This document shows positions 9,145 to 21,100 of a DNA stretch of 64,000 bases, one piece after another (positions within the stretch are counted from its first letter, which is position 1; every line of letters begins with the position of its first letter). The stretch comes from Parelaphostrongylus tenuis (taxonomy: Eukaryota; Nematoda; Chromadorea; Rhabditida; Metastrongylidae). The notes beneath the pieces were generated by a model. That model ran no database searches, was not told the origin of the DNA, and saw only the letters and a list, made by a program, of their open reading frames with translations. The DNA lies in assembly GCA_019055375.1 (NCBI GenBank), contig JAHQIW010003652.1, forward strand, positions 1-64,000. The letters are read 5' to 3'. The translations under genes were made by a program, and so were the position numbers.

Positions 9145-12100
9145 GTAAGTTTCTTTCAGCAGTGTTCACCACCATTGTTTCTTACCATTCGAGTGAGTCA
9201 CAGGGAGCGTGTTGGCCAAGTGGACTAGTGACGAAATTCTTTTTATTTGACTGCCACTTGCAGTGGTTATGATGCTACAGTATACCCAATAATGTGGAGT
9301 TGCTCTGCAAAAACATTTGCGTCAGCCGGGATTCGAACCCAGATCTCACTCTTTTTGGGAGCGTATGCTGACCGTTGCACCACCGAAGCTCGAACCGCTA
9401 GAAACGTCGACGGTTGGCTGTTGGCAGACAACGCGTTATAGCGTAAAAAATAGTGCTATGCAAAGCGAGCGTCGGTGGTGCAACAGTTAGCATATGCTCC
9501 CGGAAAGGGTGAGATCTGAGTTCGAATCCCGGCTGACGCAAATGTTTTTGCACAGCAATCCACATTATTGGGTGACTAGTGACGCTCGCCGCAGCGCCAG
9601 GCGTGATTGACCCCCGCTCTCGATACTCTCCGGCAGTCAATAGTGACAATTCAATAGTTCGACTTTCTGCAAACCTCGGCTTGATTGATGTATGAAAATC
9701 GAAAAACTTATCTTGATTAGCTGACGCGAGATTGCTAAAGTACTCGTAGTAACTCGGCTGACGTTTCGGCAACCCGCTTTCTTCAGAGCCTGGGCGTATG
9801 TAGTATTAGTCTCTTTTAAAAACTCTCAAGAAGAGAATCAATAGTTGAAGCCCACAGAGCGCCCTAGCCTGGCTATCCTCGAGTTTGCAGAGAGAGGTGG
9901 TTGACCAGTTCAGCGACGTTCAAGAGGAGGACGATAAAACGATTTGAATGCTTGGAGTACTGATGATCTCACAGTGAGGCAAATATATCATGAAGAGGGA
10001 TGAAGTAAGAAGACTCTAAGAGTTTCATCACAGGGGCCTGTGACCGCGTTGATAGTGGTGCTCGTCGCACAGTCCGACGCAGGACAGAACTCCCACCGCT
10101 CTCAGTACTCTTCGGCAATCAATAACGAACTCCTATGGGACGTCACGGCCTGGCTATCCTCGGGATTGCAAGAAGAGCACTCGATCACTATTCTACGACG
10201 TTTGTGAAGATGACCCTCAAGGAAACGGGAGGCAAATCGATTGCTTGAGTGCTGGGACCCGACACACTGAAAGAAAGACCGTAATTCAGGTCGGCTAAAA
10301 TGATAGGAATAAGGTTGAGTTATAGCCGTCGTCGGGGGCAGTGACTAGAGGTACACCGCCATGCAATCGTGGTCGTTGGTTCGATTCGCGCCCATACCTC
10401 ACCAAACTTTCCATTTTTCCAAAGATGGCGAGTTCGGTGTCAGAGCTGTCTGGGAGATAATATCTCTGATCTGATACATTGGTAGCCCAGTACGAGTCAT
10501 TCTAGAGGACGATTGTTCCAATCAGCATTAGTGGGGCTACTGAAGTCGAATGCATGGCGCATCTCTAAGGGGGGTTGATCGGCGCCGATAGCTTTATCCT
10601 TTTATCCTTTTTTATGAAGGGATCTGGCTTCTTTTTTTTCTTTAGATATCTCGACTCTATCAACACTTTGAAGAGGTGCTGAAAATAGCGGTTGAGAAGA
10701 AGGTGGATATGGTACTGACTAGGTTCGTTGGTGCGTTTCACTTACTTGTCAGCATTTGAAAGAGTGGTATTTTCTGTTATAGGGGACAAATGAAAAGCCG
10801 ACCTCATATCGCTGAAGGGGATTTTTCATAGGAGTGTTAGTAGCCTTTCGAAAGCTGAGATTTTCTGGCTACAGCCCTACATCGCCGATTTTCAAAAAGG
10901 CCTTTTTTGACGTTGTTACGGAAGGAGATTCCTTGCGTAGCACGCGCGCTCATATTTCTCGTCCGATCTCTTTGGACTGCTAGTAATCATTCGGTAACGT
11001 AATCACTGCTGATTTCAACGCTGTGCTTATATCCTCAAAAGACCGTTTCTCTGCAAGGCAGCAGGTAAAATAAGTTGAATTCGTATGCGTAATCAACAGG
11101 GTCTTTGGCCAAATTACGTGCCTGTGCCTGAGGCGATGATCGATTGATTTTCGAGCATATGACCATGTAGAGTAATATCGCGTCAGCACTTCACGTGGCC
11201 ACCTCACCCAGCGGCACGTGAATTGGCCAAAGACCCTCGGTGGTCCACATGCAAATTCAACTTATTTTGACTTACTGCGTTGCAGAGAAACGGTCTTTTC
11301 AGGATATAAGCACAGCGTTGAAATTAGCAGCGATTACGCTATCGAATTATTATTGATAGTCCAAAGAGAAAGCTCTGTCCCGCGAAAAATATGCGCATCT
11401 GACGTTAGTTTTATTAATCCATAAGATCGATTGTTTAAAAATCTCGTGGTGAATATTCAGAATAATTCCAAAAAGGGATTTTAAGCCCCAAACGAGGTTG
11501 GTACGCCAGGGAACATACACCGGTGTTTTAGAGGTTTTGGCCTACCTTGTCAGTGAACCCCCGCCCCCCACATTGAGCCCTGCATTGTAGCAAGGAGGGA
11601 GGCGTATGTAGTGATGGCATAGTGTACAATGACACTGGGTCCATCACCACTGTTCAGTCGATGGATTTCGGCTGGTAGATCAAAACGACGAAAAGGACCT
11701 GTGTCATTGGACACTATGCCATCACCACATACCCTCCCTCCTTGCTACAATGCAGGGCTTAATGTGGGGCGGGGGTCACTGACGAAGAGGCCGAAACCTC
11801 CGAAACCACCGATGTATGGCCCTGGCGTACCAACCTCGTTTAGGCCATAAAACATTCTCTTTTGGAACTATTTTGCTAGTTTCTTTAAGATTTTGCAGCG
11901 TTATAAAACGATCTATGAAAAGCCGGCGACGTGGGGCTGCAACCGGAAGTCTCAGCTTTTCGAATGGTTCTTGCAACTCCTATGAAAAAGTTGCTACCCA
12001 GCGAATGAGGTCTGTTGTTCATTTTCTCCCCTTGTAGCCACAATAACCGATTGTTTTTTAACGAACTATTCTATGGAAGAATCTAAGTAAAATTCTTAGA

Positions 12101-15100
12101 AAGTTTTGTTGTTTCCCTACCTGCAGCTCTTAGATTTTCCTAGCGCTAAAAAGGCACTTTCAGGTGGCGACTTATTTCATGAGAATAACCCTTCTCGCGA
12201 CATGCAGCATCGTGTCATTCAGCTTCTTCGTCAGTATTGTTTGAATGATAGAGAGGTGAGGAGGTTTAACTGTGCTCAGATATTGCCATTATTGAATTAG
12301 CCTAGATAGTGTCGGAGTAGGCTCCCTGAATGCGTTAAGCGCGGGTTCACCCTCGCCTGAGGTGGAGACTTTTGCGTACCACTCAGCGTTCTCGGTTATA
12401 TAGTTATAACATCATAAACTGCTTTAGTAGGAGTGAGCTAGAAAAGAAACAGTTATCCTTCAATTTTGAGGTCAGTCTGGAGTTCTTGTCCGATCCTTCT
12501 GTCAATTTCGACCATAGCTGCTTCGATCGAGTAAATTATGAGGTTAGTTATCAACCGAATTTCTATTAGAAGGATCTAATAATCTCGTTTATAGTTCAAA
12601 AGTCCTACTTTTTCCGAACGTCGGCAAAAGGAAAGAATATCTTCTTACCAACTGTCTTTTCTTTGAATAAAACTTGCCGGAGTTTCGTATTCTTCCCTTC
12701 AAATTCGATGACTGACGTTTCAGTGATTTCTACTTATTCAGAGTCTAGGCGTACTATATCATACCATATGTAATCATTCGGTTAATATGTTCTATGAATG
12801 GTGAAAATTTATTGCAAAAATCAGTTTAGGATCCGGTACTTTTTCGGTTAAATGGGAGCAAACGAAATATTCGATTTCAGTCGTTGTACAAGAATTTTTC
12901 ATAGGAGTGTTAGTAATCACTCGAAAGCTCGAACCTCTAGCTGTAGCCGTATGTGGCCGGTTCTCGGAAAAAAAACCTTTTTATAACGCTGTAAAGTCTA
13001 AAATAAATTATACTTCACATTGGCCTCGCGCCTTTATCTTTCTTACGGGTAGAATTCGCTGGAAACACGAAAAGCATACGAACTAGTAGAGCAAATCTCG
13101 TAGTATGTGAGTCAATCATTTTATCTGGTGTTCCTTTCAAAGCGGAAAAAAATTTCCGAAAGTAAACACATTTTTTGAGTTCTTCGAGACTTGTGTTATC
13201 GAACGAGTACTAGTAGCCTAAGGAAGGAGCTTTGTCCAGCGAAATAGATCGGGATAAGAACAGAACGTTGGACTGTGTAAAACAAAGTTTTATTTTAGAT
13301 TTTACTGTGTTTTAAAAAAGAGTTCTGTAAAACCGGCCACGTGGGGCTATAGCCTGACCTTTGAGTTTCCAGCGATTACTAACACTATGGAAATTTTTGT
13401 AGAACGAGTGAGGTCGGATATTTATTTGTTCCATAGAAACCGGAAGGACCAAAAGCCTAGTTATCATAGGGAAGCCCACCCCAGTGCTACCTGTGTGGGA
13501 GCTGTGACCGGTGAAGTGTGACGCGTTGTGAAAATTGAACCTTACAACCTTACCCAGACTGGAAAATGAATATGAGATAACTCGCAGTATCATTTTTCGT
13601 GTTTTTACACCTTCTCCTAAAATGTCCATTACTGAACACAAAGGACCAAGGGTATCTGAACATAAAAAATGGTATGGCGCTTGTTTCAGATGTTTTCGGT
13701 GTGAGTAATGTTCATTATCTACATTGTGTTACAGCACAGCTTAGACATCCGTCTAACTTTTTGAGGAGCCACGTGTACCTACCCATGGTACACGCACATG
13801 CTTGTGGTTTTCTCGTCGAGTACACATCCTTCATAAGAATTTTAGTAGTCATTCAATAGCTGAAAAAAATCACGGTCTCATAGTGTGTTTGAATTCGAAA
13901 TACGCTATCTTAGTAAGCTGTGGCAACGAGGAGAAAACTAGGTTTTCTTCGAAGTGTGTGGTGTATTTTGCACTAGGTTTCAGTAGTCAATCGATAGCTT
14001 GAGAAATGGCTATTCTAGACATAAACTTAATTTTCAAATTGAATTCCAAACACTTATTTCTAATGCGAAGTAATAGCGGCGAACAGAAATTACTTTTTGC
14101 TTTTGGAGTGATTCACGTGGTTTTTTATCGTTTATGCTTAGTTTTACAGTAGAATTTTAGTAGTCATTTGGTAGGTCAGAAAGCGAAGATTCTAAAAATT
14201 TATTAGATTTTTTCAAAATGACTTGTTAGTGCGCTACAGCAAGGGAATTTATTATCATATTTCACACTCTGAGTAATTAGCCCCTCACTTGAGCTTCGCA
14301 ATGGGTTTATTGGTACCTGGCATAGTGAAAATTCATGCTCGGGAGACGATTTAGATCAGGAACAATATGTCACTGAAAGCCTTCTATAAATGTATTTCTA
14401 AGCCTAAGTAACTCTTACGTGTTTCAAAAGTACCCATTTATCAAACGAGGGTCACATCACGGGAGAGCAGCGAATCTCTATTCCTTACTTATTTTTTGAC
14501 GATGTGTAAAAGTGTAATTCAACGAGGCATTTCCTTCAATGTTAGACTTTTTCAAGAAAGCCAATGTGGTGTAACTTGTAGTACACAATCTCGAATCTCG
14601 GTTTGAATTAAGAGTTCCTCCTAGAGCGCTGTAAGAGCAAAAAGATCACGTTTTACACCCATAGGGTTAGCCATTGGTTCAAAACTCAAAGGTGTTTATT
14701 GCTATCTGAAATCAAAGCAAAAAGCGAATTTCTATGGGACGATGAGGCTAAGTCTTTTTTACAATTGCGTCAAACTTGAAAATCTTTCCGAGACGGAGAA
14801 ATATATAAAAAAGGAAAATCGCGCCGTTCCTGGGGAGTAAGTGAAACCGCTGCTTGCAGCATCGTCAGAGCGAGCTCGACTTTCGTCATTTATTTGTGAT
14901 TTTTCTTCTATAGCGGAGAATGTTTAGATGTATTTTGATTATGTGCTACAGTACGATTGCCTCCACAAGGCCATACCCTTCTGATGCATATGTGTCTCTT
15001 CTTGCGAAGAAAGTCCCCGAAGGTGAACCGTAGCTTTTCTCTGCTCTTACAACACCTTATCAGTAACTTTTGTAACGAAAGACATAGCCATAAAATAAAC

Positions 15101-18100
15101 GCGATTTATGCTGTCAAATGGCCGTTGAACTTTAAGCAGAGAGCATATTTACATACCCTATGCGAGCGAATAAAGAAAACCGAGTTTGAGACATAATTTG
15201 ATGTCCTTGCTAGAGCGCACTAAAATTTTTTTTCCAAAATCCACGTCGGAGTACCGTAATTACCGAAGTTCAAGCTATTGATCTGCTGCTAGAGGTCTAG
15301 GGTAAGGGCCTTCTCACTGAAAAAAAGCTTAGCCCCAAAAGAGCTTTCCACGTTTCGTTATTGAGGACCTGGCATCGCATGCACCTATGCAACATCTTTT
15401 TTGACAAGCTATTCATTGTTTATCGATTTTAGTCATCATTATGACTTATAAGCATTGCGTATAATAGAATATATCAGAATTGATAAATTTATATTTTTTA
15501 TCCCTTGTAGAAGTTATCGAAATTGACAGAATGCCAAAACATATGATTGCGTAATAAAAGAGAGCTTTTTATTCAAACATAAGCGCTATATATGTGCAAA
15601 AGCATACGAGTGCGTATAGAAAATGGTAAGGTATCGAAACAGTCACAAAAACCCTACATTCATTGCCAAAACAGTGAGAAAAATCCTATTCAAGTAACAA
15701 AAATCGCGCGCGGGACTGCGATTTGCACTGCGCGTGTTGGTTTACAGCTGATGGTATCGAAAGGGTTAAAGTGGCTTAGCAGTGCGTTTCTTTATAAAAG
15801 CCATACTACTGAAAACCTTGTATTAGGTTTTTCTCACATTTACGAAATATTAACCGAATAATTACATGTGGTATGATATGATAGTCTAGATCCTGAGTAA
15901 TGCGGATTCCGCGGAATGTTAGTCATCGAGTTCGAAGGTAGAGATACTAACCTCGTTTAAATTTCAATGAACCATTTCCGGGCGGCAGTATAATTTATAT
16001 CGCGCGCGGTTCTCGATTTTCGTTATTCGACAAGGATTATTATCTTCTTTATGGAACAGAACAGCAGATATTTTGTAGTACTCTAATAAATCATAATTTT
16101 CTCTGAACTCTCTCATACTTTTTGTGCATATATAACTTTTATGTGAAAAGAAAACTACAAATCTGGAACGGTATCTCATTTTTACTTGTACATTTCACTA
16201 TGAAGGACTCCTGAGAGCCAAATTTGGCTCTTAAATCACCGAAATTTGTTACCGAATGAGTATTAATAAACTATAATGAGAAGCCATACTCAGACCAATC
16301 ATGCAAACAAAGTAGTGCGAGTATGAAACGTCATCTTATTGCCCATGCTGCAACGCATTCAGAAGGTCATTCAGAAACCATGTACCCTGTTGAAATCGCC
16401 GAAATTTAAGAGTTCAAAAAATTATTAAAATTCTAGTAAGAAAGAACTTTGTCCAGCGAAATTAGCTTGAAATGTTGCAGGTTAAAATAACCCTTGTCGT
16501 CTACAAAGACTCAAAGAAATGGACAATCTTCTTCACAACGTATACATCAAAATTTGCCGTAGTTTTGTTTCAGGATGCCAACATAAACATTGGTCTGCCG
16601 ATATTTACAATCCATGGAAATCATGATGACACTGCTGGAAAGGTTTTTATAAGAATTTAATGACTTCAAAATTAATCAGTTCATCTGAAAAACCGATCTA
16701 AATACGTGTTTCCTATGGACTAATCTTATAGGGATTGACGATCCTTGACGTTTTACACGAAGCTGGCTTGATCAATCTGTTCGGGAAAATTTCTGATATT
16801 GATCAGATCGATGTGAGTAATTTGGGAAATCTCAAATGATTAAGAGTTATAATAGATTTGATTATATCCTATATGTTTAGGTCAGCCCTATTCTCTTACG
16901 AAAAGGTTTAACTCGTGTGGCATTGTTCGGAATCGGCAGTCAACGAGATGATCGTCTGTGTAGAGCGTTTGCAGGTTTAGCATTTTCAGTAATTACAAGG
17001 CTATTTAAGGCATTAACGACTTTTTTCTCCAATTAAAGAGTCTTGTAAACTTGACAACCTCTTTTAAGTAGCCTATACGATTTTGGTAAGTCGTAGCGAA
17101 ACTAGTAGGAGTAGTAGCATTTTGGTTGCTGGAGTTTTGACGACTTCGCCTCCTTTGAGGCTTGGACGTGTCTTGTATTTGATGGAGTCTAAGAGTCTTT
17201 GTTATAGCCTGACCCAGCAGACGTCCTGGTTATAAAGAAGGTGATTTTAATTGAACGTCAGCTATCGGACTGCTATAACTACTACGACTACCAACCTCTC
17301 GTCGGCTATAATAAATCCTTAAGATTTACATATATTCAAATAAGAGTGCAGTGGTGTGCAAAAACTTTTGCGTCAGTTGGGATTCGAACCCACATTTCTC
17401 CCTATCCGTGGGCGCCTGGTGAACCGTTGCACTACTGACGCCCTTTTGGACATCACTCTACACTGCAACGCGTTTTTTAACAGCCAACCGTCAAACGGTC
17501 TGGCCTGCGCGGTCGCTATCGACATTGAGCTCTCTCATACTGGCATATATTGAGTATTGATGATCAACCGGGCATTTTATTTGATCGTCTCTTGCGGTGG
17601 CATGGGTTCGAGCCCCACCTGACGCAAGAGTTTTTGCACAGCACTCTACATCATTGGGTATATTGTAACATCTTACTACCGCAAGAGGTGGTCAGATAAA
17701 AGTATTCTGATTGATCATATGGGAGTATTGAATGATGTGCAAATATTCAACATCAGGCGGAAGGTGAAACCAGCGTTATACTCACACCGAGAGTGCGTGC
17801 ATCCACTTCACTACTGATACCATCGCTCTGCTACCAGTACTGTTTGATTAATCCTATCGTAACCGTAAGCAAGTAACCTTTAATGAGTGGTTGTCGGGTG
17901 GGCACACCACCTCCATTAATCTCGGTTATGCTGATTGCTAATTGTGGTGTAGTGGAGGAACGCGCCGTCGTCATGGGTGAAACGCGTTTTCTACTCCCGC
18001 AGGCTGTCGAGTGTTTTGTAAACCATTCAATATTTCTAGATAATCTTATATATATCACAGCATACCACTGCTATAAAGATAAAAAGGATAAAGCTCTTGG

Positions 18101-21100
18101 CGTTGATCAATCCCTGAGAGATGCGCCATGCATTCGACTTCAATTTTTAGCTTTCGTTTGAGGTGATTGAATGCATATCTGGCCTTTACAATGACTCGCG
18201 GTGGCCTCCCGCTGAACCGAGTCAGTCCTGCTTACCCTCCCAGACAAGTCTGAGACCTGTCTGGTACCAATTTACCGACCCCGGAGGGATGGATGGCTTG
18301 GTGAGCCATGAGCAGCGAGATCGAACCATTGACCTTCGTGTGCGACGCAGAGCACATCTAACCACTGCGCCACATTGCGCTCTATACCACTGCTATAAAC
18401 TGTAAAAATAGTGAAACTTCTTCTAGGTTTATATACGTTGATTAGCAATGCCGAGGTTTGAGAACGTTTCGAATTATAATAATAAGGTTGCTGAAAAATT
18501 CTCTCTTAGATCGTAACATACGATTCCTTCGTCCACGCGCAGGCTATGACGACTGGTTCAATATCCTCGTGCTCCACCAGAATCGTCCAATAAGGTTAGT
18601 CTCTGATGTTGGAAAAGTCATATATCAGTTTGTCCCTCAGTTTTGGCGTTAGGTTAATAAGCACCAAATTCTAACCGGAACTGATTAGAACTGCATCATT
18701 TTGGTAACGTTCAATTGCGCATTCTCTTGCAGACACTTTGATATACAATTTGCCTATACTCGCTCAAACATGGAGCTGTCGTGGGAACAAATTTGTTTGC
18801 TATTCGTGCACAAATGGTCCGTATTGAGAAATGCCAGTGAAGCGACACTCAAGATTTATGGAGCTTCCTGTGGATGGCCCTGAGCGCGATTGATCCTCTA
18901 GAATGTTCTGTCCAATTCTGAACTCGCGAACCACTTCCTAGCCTCCCTTCTGTACCCATATCATCGCTCCAAGCTCCATCAATCTTTCGCACTACTTCGC
19001 AAGCATTTTCCCCTGGGCGCCCATACGTGTATGACTAACAAACGTATCTATTCCAAGACAGCTCATCTCAAAGCAAGTCTGGGCAAGTTGCATAGCAGAA
19101 TGTTCGCAAGGAAGTGCACAAGTGAGCGATGCCAAAATAATGCAATTTGATTACTTCTAGTTACTAAATTTGTTGTTTATTGCTCTACCCACGGGACTTA
19201 TCTGACGAATATAATTCACAACGATCCCTATTCGAAAATTTTCGGAGACCAGGATCTTTTCATGAGTTGGAATGTCTTTGCATTGTTGTTATTGAAGGTC
19301 GATTCATCGATCAACCGGCGCTTATCTTCCCGAGCAATATATTCCGACATTTTTTGATCTCGTGATATGGGGACATGAACATGAATGCAAGCCACGTAAG
19401 TTTGAATTACTACCGTCAATCACGGCATATGAAAACGAAAAAGATTGGTTGCTACCAAGCCCGACTTTCACTCTATTTTCTTCAGTTTAGATTGCCAGTA
19501 TGTCGCTTCATCTGATGCCAGCGGAGGACGGGTTCTACATTCTCAACCGGGACTCAACAATAGCCACGTCCTTAACCAAGGAAGAATCGTTGCAGAAAAA
19601 TGTTTTTCTTATCAAGGTGGAGTTTATAAGCATTGGTTAGTCCGAGCATCACTCCATAGATTGGGAGAAAGGACAATGCCTTCAACTGTTGATTTTTTTC
19701 CTTGACGGATGCGCCTTTGCATTGGACTTTGTTGAGTATCGTATGAGGTAACTGAATGCATATCTGGCCTTTACAATGACTCTAGGTGGCCTACTGATAT
19801 AACAAGTTAGTGCTACCATCCACCTAGACAAGTGTGGATACCGATAGTCTACTTTGGACGAAAAGAGATCATTGAGCGCTGGGACGAATTACCGACACGT
19901 GCTTGTCGTCGGTCTCTAACCGCTGCGCTATTTGCGCTTATGAACTGTGATAGATAGCGTAACTTTTAACTCCAAATAGCAGTTTAGCTGGCATTGTTAT
20001 ATCGACAAGGAAGCAATAAAATCAGTGCTTGTAGCACTCTACTAGCCGGACGTCCGTCCAATGCGGTGTTTTCTTCAGCATCCTACAGTCATTATAAACA
20101 TTATCGAGCACATGAGGCAGAATAGCGCAGTGGTTTGTGGTGCGGTCTATCAAGAAGCAAGGTGAAAGTGAGGCGTTCGTTCAATCTTCTCCTCAACATT
20201 CTCTTGCAATTATTCGACTAATCGTTTCCACCGGCGTGTGACATTCATAAGGTGAGCTCGTGAAATGTTCAGGGATCTTTGTACACGGTGAATGCGATTA
20301 AACGAACCAGATACAGTAAGTATTGGAGTGTGCATAGTAAACTTTGGAAACGAGTTGTGTAGCTAGTATTCATCACAAATGTAGGTGCTTTATTTGATCC
20401 TTAATTGTGCTTTTGACGCATTATTTAGAGATTCTCTGCGACACCATGTGGTCAATCAATCGACAGTCGATGGTTCGGTCCCGCGCTCAAGGCTTGTCAT
20501 GCCTTCTATCTCTTGGGATTGGTGAACCAGTACCAAACTTGTCTGGGACAATGCTGCGCTGACTTTGTACATCGGCGGCCTTCACGAGTCATTGTAAAGA
20601 CCACATGTCCATTCAGTCATCTTAATGCTGGTGAAGACGAATCATAAGCGCATTTCTCAGGGGTTGATCCGCTGAGGGCTTGTTCTCTATTTTATCTTCG
20701 CAGTTAGCTTCGATATTCAAGAAAAGAATTTTTACTATAATAATTTTCAACGTAGTAAGCCATTGGGGTCTACTTCAATGATTCCAGGTAAAAGGCCGAA
20801 AAATTCCAATGCAAGCCGATCCCACTAAAGACTACTCGCCCTATGATTGTCGATGAAATCATTCTTGACTGCTTACCGGAAGGCGTAAGGCTTCCCGCTA
20901 ATGGTCTACGACCATCAGAGGCGGTTTTGTTCTAGTACGTTTTCAGTCCTTCGTTTGAAAAGTTGTGGATACTTGCTCATAAAGTTCGACGTAATAATGT
21001 TGCTTCAGGACGAATGATTATAAACGACAAAATCGAGGAGATGATACGTGAAGCAGAGAGTAAGCGAGGTCCAGAGCAGCCGCAACTACCTCTGCTTCGA

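Noticed and set aside
9170..9580. tRNA gene candidates at GATTCGAACCC sites
   Set aside because: The same blocks recur in many repeats with non-tRNA spacing and no foldable cloverleaf context.
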